A stretch of DNA of 64,000 nucleotides from a candidate division Hyd24-12 bacterium UBA6080 (GTDB lineage Bacteria > Fermentibacterota > Fermentibacteria > Fermentibacterales > JCC-6): assembly GCA_002436025.1 (NCBI GenBank), contig DIXM01000008.1:87564-151563 (forward strand), read 5' to 3'. The notes beneath the pieces were generated by a model. It was not told where the DNA came from, did not search any database, and saw only the letters and a list, made by a program, of their open reading frames with translations. Positions 51,892 to 60,874 of this stretch are shown here, one piece after another; position 1 is the first letter of the stretch; each line of letters begins with the position of its first letter. The position numbers and the translations under genes are program-made.

Positions 51892-52000
51892 GCGCAGGGT
51901 TATTTATGGGTATCGGAAACCCGGCAACGCTTCAGAAGCGCGACCCGGCGGCCCTGCGCACACCGCCACGGGCACCGGGTTTCCGCGGTGTCAGCCCGTG
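51892..52000 (-). ncRNA. Candidate structured RNA between zapA and rny
   Basis: The 119-base gap between zapA and rny is full of pairing. An 8-bp stem GCGCAGGG/CCCTGCGC (51892-51899 with 51952-51959) closes a region holding smaller hairpins, including GGGT/ACCC and CGCT/AGCG. Next to it CACGGGC/GCCCGTG (51967-51973 with 51994-52000) encloses ACCG/CGGT and overlaps the zapA stop. The 6S RNA gene lies beside zapA in many bacteria, but this is short for 6S and its bulge was not confirmed. A leader or processing element for rny is equally possible. Confidence 0.3.
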
Positions 52001-52392
52001 CTGCCGGCTTTGCCTGTGCCTGAAACTGAAACGGAGGGGATGGCAGCCCTTTCAAGGAAAGCGGTTTCCCGGCCGGAACCTGTGTTCCGTTCCTCACCGC
52101 TCTTGGCAAGGGCTTTCTCTATCTTTTCGGCAAGGGAATCCAAAAAGCGGGCCTGGTTGCTCCGGCCCTCCTCGATGCTCTTCTCCAGTCTGAACAGTTC
52201 ATCGGTGATGTTCAGCGCCGCAAGAATCGCCACCTTGGAGGTGGAGGCCATGGTGATGTTGTCTGTCATCTCCCGCATGCGCATGTCAACAAAATGGGCG
52301 ATCTCCGCCACATATGCCGGATCGCCCTCTCCCCGTATGGAGTATTCCCGCCCGTAGATGTTAACCCTTGTGCTGTCCGGACGGTCCGTCAT
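51991..52392 (-). CDS. zapA: Cell division protein ZapA
   Basis: A 133-residue FtsZ-ring stabiliser. VNIYGREYSIRGEGDPAYVAE in its two halves is the ZapA N-terminal fold; VDMRMREMTDNI and VAILAALNITDELFRLEK lead into the C-terminal dimerising coiled coil. The last ~30 residues are low complexity and probably variable. It follows a small coiled-coil gene that is likely its partner. Confidence 0.88.
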   Translation of the reverse strand: MTDRPDSTRVNIYGREYSIRGEGDPAYVAEIAHFVDMRMREMTDNITMASTSKVAILAALNITDELFRLEKSIEEGRSNQARFLDSLAEKIEKALAKSGEERNTGSGRETAFLERAAIPSVSVSGTGKAGSTG

Positions 52393-52407
52393 TCGTGCCT
52401 GCGCTCC

Positions 52408-52674
52408 CTACTGCCGGTCCACTCGCTCCAGTTTCACAAGCAACGCCTCCAGCCTTTGCCTTACCTCCTGCCTCTCACGCAGAAGTCTGGCACTGTGAAG
52501 ACGAAGGATCCTGTAACCCTCAGGATCACCCTCTCCACTCTTGTGTTCCAACCGGCGCTCCAGTTCCGCCACCGTCTGGGCCAGCCTGTCCCGCTCCTCC
52601 GTTGTCTCCCGAAGTCTTAGAAGCAGGCGGTCAACGGCCTCGGTGAGCCTGAGCGAAGCGCCGGTCGAGGACAC
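52408..52674 (-). CDS. Small coiled-coil protein upstream of zapA
   Basis: An 88-residue, highly charged protein, nearly all predicted coiled coil (EAVDRLLLRLRETTEERD, then VAELERRLEH), with a possible helix break at GEGDPEGYRI. GTG 52674 starts five bases after the rplT stop. Small coiled-coil genes often precede zapA and are thought to act in cell division like ZapB. That role is inferred from position and composition only. Confidence 0.65.
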   Translation of the reverse strand: MSSTGASLRLTEAVDRLLLRLRETTEERDRLAQTVAELERRLEHKSGEGDPEGYRILRLHSARLLRERQEVRQRLEALLVKLERVDRQ

Positions 52675-52679
52675 TTCAA

Positions 52680-53036
52680 CTACCTCAGCGCGGTTCTCGC
52701 AACCTCAACGACCTTGCCGAAGGCCTGGGGGTCCCTTACGGCCATGTCGGCGAGAACCTTGCGGTCCAGCTCAACGCCGGCCTTCGTCAGGCCGTTTATG
52801 AACGAGCTGTAAGTCATGCCGTTCTCACGCACCGCGGCGTTGATCCGGGTTATCCAGAGTACCCGGAAATCCCTTTTCTTGTTCCTGCGGTCGCGGTACT
52901 GGTACTGAAGGGCCTTCTTGTTGGCGTCGTCGGCAACGGTGTAAAGCTTGCGCCTGCCGCCGAACTTGCCGCGGGCCTCCTTCATTACCTTCTTGTGCCT
53001 TTTATGCCTTGCTACTGCGAATCTCACCCTGCTCAT
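52680..53036 (-). CDS. rplT: 50S ribosomal protein L20
   Basis: A 118-residue basic ribosomal protein needed for 50S assembly. [54 protein letters not shown] and [11 protein letters not shown] are family hallmarks. It follows rpmI in the standard infC-rpmI-rplT order. Confidence 0.97.
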   Translation of the reverse strand: MSRVRFAVARHKRHKKVMKEARGKFGGRRKLYTVADDANKKALQYQYRDRRNKKRDFRVLWITRINAAVRENGMTYSSFINGLTKAGVELDRKVLADMAVRDPQAFGKVVEVARTALR

Positions 53037-53055
53037 GCTGTTACCTCATCCGTTC

Positions 53056-53247
53056 TCAAGGCAGAAGCCTGCAGATCCTCTTGGTGTCCGGAGCGGAGGC
53101 GATTCCGCCTTTACGGAGATTCCTCTTGCGCTTGCTGCTCTTCTTGGTCTTGATGTGTCCGTTGTGACTGTGGCGCACCGTGATCTTGCCGGTGCCAGTC
53201 TTTCCGAAGCGCCTCGCGGCGCCCTTGTGGGTCTTCATCTTTGGCAT
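53056..53247 (-). CDS. rpmI: 50S ribosomal protein L35
   Basis: A 63-residue basic protein: [40 protein letters not shown] and the C-terminal KRICRLLP match L35 throughout. It starts one base from the infC stop. Confidence 0.96.
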   Translation of the reverse strand: MPKMKTHKGAARRFGKTGTGKITVRHSHNGHIKTKKSSKRKRNLRKGGIASAPDTKRICRLLP

Positions 53248-53248
53248 G

Positions 53249-53791
53249 TCATTCCTCGGCGTTCTGGGACTTTGTCTGCTTCTCCCTCAGGGGGGCCAGT
53301 ATCATTGACAGAAACTTGCCCTCCATGACGGGTTCCTTCTCGATCTGGGCAAGGTCCGCAAGGTCTTCCGAAAGCTTGTTCAGAAGCTTGTGACCCTGAT
53401 CCTGGTAGACGAGCTGCCTTCCCCTGAAGACAACCGTCGCTTTCACCTTGCAGCGGTCTTCAAGGAACTCACGCGCATGTTTCATTTTGAACGTGTAATC
53501 ATGCACATCGGTATTGGGCCTGAACTTGACTTCCTTCAGCCCCCCTGTCGTCTGCTTCTTGCGTACTTCCCGGGCCTTGCGGCTTTCCTGGTATTTGAAC
53601 TTGCCGTAGTCCATGATCCGGGTCACCGGAGGGTCGCTGGCCGAGCTTATCTCGACAAGGTCCAGTTCGACTTCCGATGCCATGTCCAACGCGCGGGACA
53701 GGGAGACAATACCAACATGATCACCGTTCTGATCGATGAGCCTCACATTCTGGCTTCTGATCTCACCGTTGACACGCGTAGTATCCCTGAT
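53249..53791 (-). CDS. infC: Translation initiation factor IF-3, ATC start
   Basis: A 180-residue factor that keeps ribosomal subunits apart and checks the start codon. [20 protein letters not shown] and [16 protein letters not shown] form the N domain; [19 protein letters not shown] and [18 protein letters not shown] the C domain. The open frame reaches an ATG inside thrS at 53830, but ATC 53791 sits eight bases after GGAGG, which overlaps the TAG of thrS. Rare AUU/AUC starts are a known feature of infC and let IF-3 repress its own translation. I take ATC as the start. Confidence 0.92.
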   Translation of the reverse strand: MRDTTRVNGEIRSQNVRLIDQNGDHVGIVSLSRALDMASEVELDLVEISSASDPPVTRIMDYGKFKYQESRKAREVRKKQTTGGLKEVKFRPNTDVHDYTFKMKHAREFLEDRCKVKATVVFRGRQLVYQDQGHKLLNKLSEDLADLAQIEKEPVMEGKFLSMILAPLREKQTKSQNAEE

Positions 53792-53796
53792 AGCTG

Positions 53797-55731
53797 CTAC
53801 CTCCGTTCCATAAAGGATGGCCTTGCGCAATCATCCAACACAACCTTGAGGGCTTTTTCGAGGGACATTGCCCCCAGGTCGCCCTTTCCGTGCCTTCTCG
53901 GCGCAACGGTCCCCTCTCGTGCCTCGGTTTCGCCAAGGACGAACATGAAGGGAACCTTGCGGGTCTCCGCTTCGCGGATACGGTAACCAATTGTTCCGCT
54001 GCGAAGGTCCGCAGTGCACCTTATCCCCGCCTCCAGCGCAGCAATTTCGACCTTTCGGGCGTACTCGTGCTGTGAAGAGGTAATGGGTAAAATAATCAGC
54101 TGGACCGGAGCAAGCCAACCCGGGAAATTTCCCGCGAAATGCTCGATGAGATTCCCGATGAACCTCTCCTCGGAGCCGAACAGGGCACGGTGCACCATGT
54201 ACACCCTTTGCTCCTTGCCGTCGTCTCCCACGTAGGTGAGGTTGAACCGCGCCGGTATGTTGAAGTCGAACTGGATGGTGGGACCCTGCCAGGTGCGGCC
54301 CAGGGCGTCACGCATCTTGATGTCCACCTTGGGGCCGTAGAATGCGGCCTCTCCCAGGACGGACTTGTACTTCTCGCCCATTTCATCAAGGGCATCGGCC
54401 ATGGCCTTCTCGGCCTTGGCCCACTCCTCGGGAACGCCCGCGTAGTGTTCCATGTTGTCGGGGTCGGAAAGCGAAAGCTCTATGTCGTAGCCGAAGCCGA
54501 AAAGACGCAGGAAGTAGAGGGCGAACCTGATGACACCCTGCACCTCGCTCACCATCTGGTCTGCAGTGCAGAAGATGTGGCCGTCGTCGACGGTGAACCC
54601 GCGAACGCGCATCAGGCCGTGCAGGACGCCGCTGCGCTCGCACCGGTAAACAGTGCCAAGCTCGGCCAGGCGAAGGGGAAGCTCGCGGTAAGACCGCTTC
54701 TCGTTCTGGTAAATGATGATGTGGCCGGGGCAGTTCATGGGCTTTATCGCGTACTCGCCCTTCTCCACCTCGGTGAAGTACATGTTCTCGCGGTAGTAGT
54801 CGTAGTGGCCCGAGGTCTTCCAAAGCTCAGCCGGGGCCATGTGCGGAGTGACCACCAGTTTGTAGCCCTGGCGCCTGTGGGCCTCTTTCCAGAAGCCTTC
54901 AAGCTCTTCCCGCAGGGCCGCCCCGTTGGGAAGCCAGTAGGCAAGACCGGGGCCGCCTGGTCCGCCGATGGTGAAAAGCCCCAGCTCGGGGCCGAGCTTG
55001 CGGTGATCGCGGCGCTTGGCCTCTTCAAGGAGCTCGAGATGATTGGAGAGGGCCTCGCCGGTGTCGAAGGCGGTGCCGTAGACCCTGGTGAGCATCTGGT
55101 TGTTCTCGTCGCCGCGCCAGTAGGCCCCGGCAACCGACAGAAGCGCGGTGTGCTTCAGGTAGCCCGAGGAGGGAACGTGGGGTCCGCGGCACAGGTCGAC
55201 GAATGAACCGAGCCTGTAGATGCTTACCTTCTCGCCCTTCTCCCCTATCTCACGAATGAGTTCAACCTTGAACCTCTCCCCCATGGACTCGAAGAATGAA
55301 ACGGCCTCTTCGAGGGACAGCTCGGCCCGTTCGAAGGGTATGTTGAGCCCAACCAGCCGCTTCATCTCGGAGGAGATGGCGTCGAGTGCGGATGACCCCG
55401 GGAAGTCGGGTATGTCCATGTCGTAGTAGAAGCCGTCGCGGATGGCGGGACCTATGCCGAACCGTGCCCCCGGGTAAAGGTTGCGAACCGCAGCAGCAAG
55501 GAGGTGCGAGGCGCTGTGACGCAAAACCTCGGCGCCGACCTCGTCCTCAAAGGTAATGATCCGGATGGCGCCGGAGACCACCGGGGCCGACAGGTCGTAC
55601 ATGACTCCGTCGACACTGCAGCAAAGAGCCTTCTTCGCAAGCCCGCGGGAGATGGAGGCTGCCACCTCGGTGCCGGTAGTGCCCTGCGCATACTCCTTAG
55701 AGCTGCCGTCGGGGAACACCAACTTCACCAT
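53797..55731 (-). CDS. thrS: Threonine-tRNA ligase
   Basis: A 644-residue class II synthetase. The TGS domain starts VKLVFPDGSSKEYA. The editing domain has HSASHLLAAAVRNLYPGARF and the zinc ligands of the second HxxxH/Cys set. The catalytic core has MNCPGHIIIYQNEKRSYREL, RCERSGVLHGLMRVRGFTVD and GPKVDIKMRDALGR; the C-terminal anticodon domain has LAPVQLIILPITSSQHEYA. Two adjacent ATG codons (55734, 55731) follow GGGAGG; I use the second. It is preceded by tRNA-Val and followed by infC. Confidence 0.95.
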   Translation of the reverse strand: MVKLVFPDGSSKEYAQGTTGTEVAASISRGLAKKALCCSVDGVMYDLSAPVVSGAIRIITFEDEVGAEVLRHSASHLLAAAVRNLYPGARFGIGPAIRDGFYYDMDIPDFPGSSALDAISSEMKRLVGLNIPFERAELSLEEAVSFFESMGERFKVELIREIGEKGEKVSIYRLGSFVDLCRGPHVPSSGYLKHTALLSVAGAYWRGDENNQMLTRVYGTAFDTGEALSNHLELLEEAKRRDHRKLGPELGLFTIGGPGGPGLAYWLPNGAALREELEGFWKEAHRRQGYKLVVTPHMAPAELWKTSGHYDYYRENMYFTEVEKGEYAIKPMNCPGHIIIYQNEKRSYRELPLRLAELGTVYRCERSGVLHGLMRVRGFTVDDGHIFCTADQMVSEVQGVIRFALYFLRLFGFGYDIELSLSDPDNMEHYAGVPEEWAKAEKAMADALDEMGEKYKSVLGEAAFYGPKVDIKMRDALGRTWQGPTIQFDFNIPARFNLTYVGDDGKEQRVYMVHRALFGSEERFIGNLIEHFAGNFPGWLAPVQLIILPITSSQHEYARKVEIAALEAGIRCTADLRSGTIGYRIREAETRKVPFMFVLGETEAREGTVAPRRHGKGDLGAMSLEKALKVVLDDCARPSFMERR

Positions 55732-55776
55732 CATAGCCTCCCTCCTGGCCCATGGGGCCGAAAAAGTATAAAGAAA

Positions 55777-55853
55777 TGGTGGGCGATACTGGAATCGAAC
55801 CAGTGACCTCTTGCATGTCAAGCAAGCACTCTAACCAACTGAGCTAATCGCCC
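55777..55853 (-). tRNA. tRNA-Val (anticodon GAC)
   Basis: A 77-base cloverleaf with encoded CCA. The acceptor stem GGGCGAT pairs with ATCGCCC, discriminator A. The D arm contains AGCTCAGTTGGTTAGAG, the anticodon stem CTTGC/GCAAG encloses TTGACAT with anticodon GAC, and the T arm has GGTTCGATTCC. It lies about 45 bases upstream of thrS on the same strand. Confidence 0.97.
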
Positions 55854-55931
55854 ACCGCTAAGCTGTAAAAAGCGCTGTCTGGCGCGCGCTAATATCCTCA
55901 ACCGAAGCACGTTCTGTCAAGAGACCGGGCT

Positions 55932-56894
55932 TCAGGGTACTATCGTGGTCCCGGTCTCCCCCATAAGAGCCTGAAGCAGACTGCCCGGAGAGGAGATCAC
56001 GACCCGCCCGCAACCTCTGTGCTTCAAAAAGCCAAGCGCCGCCTTTATCTTTGGAAGCATGCTTCCCGAGGCGAAGTGCCCCTCCTCGACAAGGGCACGT
56101 GCCTCCGAAGCGCTCAGATGCCTCAGGGCCTTCTGGGAAGGCTTTCCGAAGTCCGTATAAACCTCGCGAACGCCGGTCGAGATCACGAAGGTGTCGGCTG
56201 CAAGGTTCGTGGCCAGCAGGGCCGATGCATGGTCCTTGTCGATCACGGCGGCCACCCCGCGGATGCGTTTGCCCTCTCGCACGACGGGCACTCCCCCGCC
56301 CCCGGTGCAGATCACGATCTGGCTGGCGTCCACCAGCGCCTGGATGCTCGAGAGCTCGATGATCTTCTTTGGTATGGGCGAGGCCACAACGCGCCTCCAC
56401 CCCCGCCCCGCGTCCTCACGCATCACGAAAGCCGACGAGGCCATCAGAGCGGAGGCTTCCGAAGCAGTATAGAACGGACCCACGGGTTTGGTGGGGTTCA
56501 AAAAACCCGAGTCCTCAGGGTCGACCTGAACCTGCGTAACTATCCCCGCCACGGGGATGTCACGCCCCATCTCCTCAAGCACGTCACCCAGCACCTGCTG
56601 AAGCAGGTAACCGATGTACCCCTGGGTGGCGGCCACGTTCACGTCCATGCCGTCCGGCGGCACGATGGAAGCAGCCGAAGCGTTCCGAAGCAGTTCGAAC
56701 CCCACCTGGGGCCCGTTGCCGTGGGTCACGACAAGGCTTCCCCACTGCTCGGCAATAGCCGCAAGCTCGACGCACACCTCCCGGGCAAGCCGGTGGGTGT
56801 CCTGGTTGCCCGTGCATGTTCCGGGGCTCGTCAGGGAGTTACCCCCGATGGCCACCACGATGGTTCCCTTATGCTCTGACATCTTTGCAGGCAC
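55932..56894 (-). CDS. arcC: Carbamate kinase
   Basis: A 320-residue enzyme of the amino-acid kinase family that makes ATP from carbamoyl phosphate. VVAIGGNSLTSPG, VTHGNGPQVGFELLRN, VICTGGGGVPVV and VIDKDHASALLATNLAAD carry the family's phosphate- and carbamate-binding residues. GTG 56894 has GGAGG five bases upstream; ATG four codons later is the alternative. It overlaps lspA by 26 bases. No arginine deiminase or ornithine transcarbamylase lies here, so the source of carbamoyl phosphate is unknown. Confidence 0.93.
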   Translation of the reverse strand: MPAKMSEHKGTIVVAIGGNSLTSPGTCTGNQDTHRLAREVCVELAAIAEQWGSLVVTHGNGPQVGFELLRNASAASIVPPDGMDVNVAATQGYIGYLLQQVLGDVLEEMGRDIPVAGIVTQVQVDPEDSGFLNPTKPVGPFYTASEASALMASSAFVMREDAGRGWRRVVASPIPKKIIELSSIQALVDASQIVICTGGGGVPVVREGKRIRGVAAVIDKDHASALLATNLAADTFVISTGVREVYTDFGKPSQKALRHLSASEARALVEEGHFASGSMLPKIKAALGFLKHRGCGRVVISSPGSLLQALMGETGTTIVP

Positions 56895-57339
56895 ACTTTC
56901 CTCCCGAAGAGAGAAGAAGAAGCGCTCCTCCTACCACGAGTGCGATGTCCGCCACGTTGAACACGGGCCACCGGAGCGTTCCGATACCCATGTCGATGAA
57001 ATCCGTGACGGGCCCCCGGAACACGCGGTCAATGGTGTTCCCCAGGGCTCCGCCGAGAGTCAACCCGAGGAAGAGCATGACCCGGGTGGATTTCATCCGC
57101 AGGATGTAGACAACCAGAAGGACCGATGCAACCACATTGAAAACAAGAAGGACCATGGGGCCGCCCCAGGCAATGCTGAAAGCGGCCGCCGTGTTAAAGC
57201 GCAGCACGAAGCGCAGCACGTCGCCGACTATGGGAACGGGCACCGAATCAAGATGGCTGAGGGCCCAAACCTTTGTAAGCTGGTCAACGACAAGCACGCC
57301 AAAGGCCACAAGGAACGCCCGCACACGGTCACGATTCAT
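56869..57339 (-). CDS. lspA: Signal peptidase II (lipoprotein signal peptidase)
   Basis: A 156-residue inner-membrane aspartyl protease. FGVLVVDQLTKVWAL, FNTAAAFSI, GGALGNTIDRVFRGPVTDF and VFNVADIAL hold the family's conserved residues including both catalytic Asp. Four TM segments are visible. ATG 57339 overlaps the ileS stop by 11 bases, the usual ileS-lspA arrangement; the longer upstream frame is spurious. Confidence 0.94.
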   Translation of the reverse strand: MNRDRVRAFLVAFGVLVVDQLTKVWALSHLDSVPVPIVGDVLRFVLRFNTAAAFSIAWGGPMVLLVFNVVASVLLVVYILRMKSTRVMLFLGLTLGGALGNTIDRVFRGPVTDFIDMGIGTLRWPVFNVADIALVVGGALLLLSSGGKCACKDVRA

Positions 57340-60067
57340 CCAAAACCTCCACAACCGAAGCACAGCGGGGACAAAGCTCCGAGCCGGGATGCACCTTCCA
57401 GCACCTGGGGCACTTGGAACCCGGCGCACGCACGGCTGAAGCGGTAACCGATTCAGAGGGAACGACCCCGACCGAAGAGACGATAAGAAGGTCGGCCCAC
57501 GACTCGCCGAAGGCCGATTCACTGAAAGACGAAGGCAGACCAAGCGTAACCGCCGCCTCAAGCCCCCCGCCTATCTCGCCCGCGGCCCGCATCTCCTCCA
57601 GCACCTTCAGGGCACTGTCGCGAACGGCAAGGGCGTCACGCCAGGCAAAGAGTTCCTCCTCCTCCGGAAGGGTAAGCTCCTCGACCGAAGGAAGCAGCGC
57701 CAGGTGAACGCTGGGAACAGTACGGAGGGAGGAAGGAAGGTGACCCCACGCCTCTTCGCAGGTGAACGGCATTATCGGCGCAAGAAGCCGGAGCAGCCCC
57801 GACGCCATCCACCCCAGAAGCGCAACCGAAGAAGAACGGAGCGGTGACGACACCGCGTCGCAGTAGAGCCTGTCCTTCCGCACATCCAGGTAGAGCCCGG
57901 AGAGGTCCACCACCATGAAGTTCCGAAGCTCGCGGTAAACCCGGTGGAACTGGAACGCGCGGTACTCGACCAGGCACAGGGCAACCAGCTTCCGGAAACG
58001 CAGCCATATGTACCTGTCGAGCCCGGTGAACGATGAGGACGGAGGCAGCTCCCCAACCCCCTCAAGGTTCCCAAGCAAAAAGCGCACCGTGTTCCGGATC
58101 TTCCGGTAACCCTCACGCGCATCTGAAAGCTGCGACTCCTCTGACCGGAAATCCGCCGTGTAATCAACCGACGCGAACCACAGACGCAGTATGTCCGCGC
58201 CCATTGAATTCACTATCTCAAGGGGCGACACCACGTTCCCCAGCGACTTGCTCATCTTCTTGCCCTGGGCGTCCTGTATCAGCCCGTGCGTTATGATGTT
58301 CAGCGCCGGCACTGAAAGCCCCATCCCGACCGAGGTGATAAGGCTCACCCCGAACCATCCCCGGTGCTGGTCGGTTGCTTCCAGGTAGACAGCGCAGGGA
58401 CGGGACAGCCCGTACTCGGGGGTGAGCACATTGTAGTGGCTCACCGAGCTGTCGAACCACACATCAAGGATGTCCTCGTTCTTCCGCAAAGAAGAGGAAC
58501 CGCATGCGGGGCACACGGGGGTCCCGCCCCACAGGGCAAAGAGCTCAAGGACGGACATGGAGAACCACGCATCAGACCCCTCGGCCTCAACCAGGGAAGC
58601 CACGTGAGAGATCATGTCGGGCTCCATCACGGTGTGGTCGCAGTCGGCGCAGATGAACACGGGAAGCCCAACCCCCCAGTTCCTCTGGCGGGAGAGGCAC
58701 CAGTCCGGCCGCGAGGCCATCATGTTCCGCATCCTGTCGTACCCCCACGAGGGGTGCCACGATATGGAATCAACTGCGGCAAGGACCTTGTCCTTAAGCC
58801 CCCCGTGTGAAAGGTCAAGGAAGAACTGCTCTGTAGCCCGGAAGATCAGGGGCGACTTGCACCGCCAGCAGTGCGGGTAGCTGTGGCTCACGTTCCGTGA
58901 GGCAAGAAGCCGGCCCGAAGCCTGAAGGTCCGAAACGATCACCGAATTCGCGGCGAACACATGCAGCCCCGCGTACTTCCCCCCCGCAGGCCCGAACCTG
59001 CCGTCGGAGAGAACGGGGCAGAACACTTCCAGCCCGTACTCGCGGCCCACGTTGAAGTCGTCGGCGCCGTGCCCCGGAGCCGTATGCACGCACCCCGTGC
59101 CGTCCTCCATCGTCACATGCAGGGCGTTTATCACAAGGGAGGTACGGGATGGATCAAGGGGATGAACAAGCGAAAGCCGCTCGAGCGAAGCCCCAGTACA
59201 GGAAAAACCAGGAAGGACAGAACCAGAGGGCGCAGCCGCAGCGATGAACGACTCCGCAAGCCGCGATGCCACCAGGAAACGCCGCCCCTCCGACTCCACA
59301 ACGCAGTAGTTCTCACCCGGGTTCAGGGCAACCGCAAGGTTCGCGGGAAGTGTCCAGGGCGTCGTGGTCCAGATAACCACCTCGGTACCCGCAGGAACAC
59401 CACGGGCTTCCCACGAAGCGGGATCGGAAGGAAGGAAGGCAACGAACACCGACGGTGATGAGTGAACGGCGTACTCGACCTCGGCATCAGCCAGCGCAGT
59501 TGAACACGAAGTGCACCAGTGTATCGGACGAAGTCCACGGTAGATAAGCCCGGCTCGCACAAGAGCCTCGAACGCCCGCAGAACCCCGGCCTCGTACGAG
59601 TAGCTCATGGTCAGATAGGGCTTATCCCAGCGGCCGAACACACCAAGTCGCTTGAACTCCGAGCGCTGAACATCAACATAAGTAGAGGCGTACTCCCGGC
59701 AACGACGGCGTATCTCGAGACGGGAAACCTCTTCGCCAACAGCGGAGGTCACCACCTTGTGCTCTATGGGCATGCCGTGGCAGTCCCACCCCGGCACGTA
59801 GGGCGAGTAGTACCCCATCATCGTATGCGACTTCACTATGAAGTCCTTCAGTATCTTGTTCAAAGCGGTACCCAGGTGCACATGACCGTTGGCATACGGA
59901 GGCCCGTCATGCAGCACGAAGGGCGGGCAGGAACAACGGGCAGCAGAGATCTGCCCCTCCAGGTCCATCTCTTCCCACCGGAGCAGCATCTCAGGCTCGG
60001 CCTTAATGAGGTCCCCCTTCATGGAGAAGTTGGTTCGGGGTAAACGTATTGTATCCTTGTAATTCAC
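57329..60067 (-). CDS. ileS: Isoleucine-tRNA ligase
   Basis: A 912-residue class I synthetase. The start is the typical YKDTIRLPRTNFSMKGDL; the HIGH motif is NGHVHLGTALNKILKD; the CP1 editing domain has VIWTTTPWTLPANLAVA; the KMSKS loop is DAQGKKMSKSLGNVV. The C-terminal zinc finger has KCPRCWKVHPGSELCPRC. Length and domain order are normal for the bacterial type. Confidence 0.96.
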   Translation of the reverse strand: MNYKDTIRLPRTNFSMKGDLIKAEPEMLLRWEEMDLEGQISAARCSCPPFVLHDGPPYANGHVHLGTALNKILKDFIVKSHTMMGYYSPYVPGWDCHGMPIEHKVVTSAVGEEVSRLEIRRRCREYASTYVDVQRSEFKRLGVFGRWDKPYLTMSYSYEAGVLRAFEALVRAGLIYRGLRPIHWCTSCSTALADAEVEYAVHSSPSVFVAFLPSDPASWEARGVPAGTEVVIWTTTPWTLPANLAVALNPGENYCVVESEGRRFLVASRLAESFIAAAAPSGSVLPGFSCTGASLERLSLVHPLDPSRTSLVINALHVTMEDGTGCVHTAPGHGADDFNVGREYGLEVFCPVLSDGRFGPAGGKYAGLHVFAANSVIVSDLQASGRLLASRNVSHSYPHCWRCKSPLIFRATEQFFLDLSHGGLKDKVLAAVDSISWHPSWGYDRMRNMMASRPDWCLSRQRNWGVGLPVFICADCDHTVMEPDMISHVASLVEAEGSDAWFSMSVLELFALWGGTPVCPACGSSSLRKNEDILDVWFDSSVSHYNVLTPEYGLSRPCAVYLEATDQHRGWFGVSLITSVGMGLSVPALNIITHGLIQDAQGKKMSKSLGNVVSPLEIVNSMGADILRLWFASVDYTADFRSEESQLSDAREGYRKIRNTVRFLLGNLEGVGELPPSSSFTGLDRYIWLRFRKLVALCLVEYRAFQFHRVYRELRNFMVVDLSGLYLDVRKDRLYCDAVSSPLRSSSVALLGWMASGLLRLLAPIMPFTCEEAWGHLPSSLRTVPSVHLALLPSVEELTLPEEEELFAWRDALAVRDSALKVLEEMRAAGEIGGGLEAAVTLGLPSSFSESAFGESWADLLIVSSVGVVPSESVTASAVRAPGSKCPRCWKVHPGSELCPRCASVVEVLDES

Positions 60068-60585
60068 TGCTCCTCACCTCCCCCGGTGATACTCGAGAAG
60101 AGTTCCAAAAGCGGCGCAGCGGAAGAAACCCTTTCCCCGTCCACACCGCGACAACGAACAAGCACGCACACGCGCACTCCCGAAGCCCCTGCCCTAAGCA
60201 CCGGGGCAAACTCCGAAAGATCTACAAGCGCGGAAGCCCGAAAAGCCTTAAGCTCCGCACCAGTTGCAAACATCAAAGATGGAACCCCAAGCACAACTCC
60301 CGAAGACCAAGACCCGGAAGGCACCAGGTACATCCCCCGCAAATTCGGGAACTCTATCTTCCCCATCGCGGAATTGTACCCAACAAGCGGATTCGTCCCG
60401 AACACGCACATGTGATCCGAAACAACCATCCACCCGGGAGAAGCAGAAAGCCCATCCAAACAGAACACGCCCCGATCCCCCGCAGCAAAAGAAGGGAGAT
60501 CAGAGAAATCCCGGACAAGCTCAACACCCGGGGGAACTAAAACATCCCCCCACTCTTCAGGCACATGGCAAAACACGCATACCAT
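60064..60585 (-). CDS. Diverged purine nucleoside phosphorylase-like protein
   Basis: About 173 residues from ATG 60585; the frame is open to 60774 but those codons look non-homologous and the start is uncertain. VVSDHMCVFGTNPLVG parallels the VTDHIN-MGTNPLVG block of trimeric PNP, IEFPNLRGMY parallels its FPD-EAY motif, and GVPSLMFATGAELKAFR parallels GPSFETPAEIR; the spacing and the following strand-helix (APVLRAGASGVRVCVLV) also agree. The FET residues and the final Asn motif are changed, and the N-terminal phosphate-binding half is very short, so catalysis is doubtful. Its stop overlaps the ileS start. Confidence 0.5.
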   Translation of the reverse strand: MVCVFCHVPEEWGDVLVPPGVELVRDFSDLPSFAAGDRGVFCLDGLSASPGWMVVSDHMCVFGTNPLVGYNSAMGKIEFPNLRGMYLVPSGSWSSGVVLGVPSLMFATGAELKAFRASALVDLSEFAPVLRAGASGVRVCVLVRCRGVDGERVSSAAPLLELFSSITGGGEEQ

Positions 60586-60874
60586 CCCATCATGCAAAGA
60601 AAGGCAATTATGCGAAGGGGGAGGGCAAAGAGGCAATTCCTGCTCCGGAAAAGGGGGCGTTGAGCCGGCTACCTTTTGTAGACAGTGGTAATTGAGAGAC
60701 TCAGGCGTGGCTTCATGAAGGAGGGAACACGCCGAAGCGGGTACAAAGTGCGCCATTCGAGGTAAAAGTGGCAATAGAAGTCATCAAGAGAGAAAAACCA
60801 TCGCCGAGTTTTCAAGCGAGGTTCATATCTCCAAGCATCTTGATGATTACTACGGCCACAAGGGTTTTGTCTAA
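60586..60874. other. Gap with degenerate coding, accessory boundary
   Basis: No convincing gene. The part near ileS may hold the promoter of the PNP-like/ileS unit. From about 60782 a plus-strand frame reads RKTIAEFSSEVHISKHL before a TAA at 60872; it faintly recalls the N-terminus of IS3 OrfA, but may simply be decayed transposase sequence. The change to accessory DNA lies about here. Confidence 0.35.

Noticed and set aside
55932..56894. Arginine deiminase pathway
   Set aside because: Only carbamate kinase is present; neither arcA nor arcB is nearby.
60782..60874. IS3 OrfA fragment
   Set aside because: Similarity is limited to a few residues (KTIAEFSSE) and the frame is shared with the IS256 remnant; not strong enough to call.
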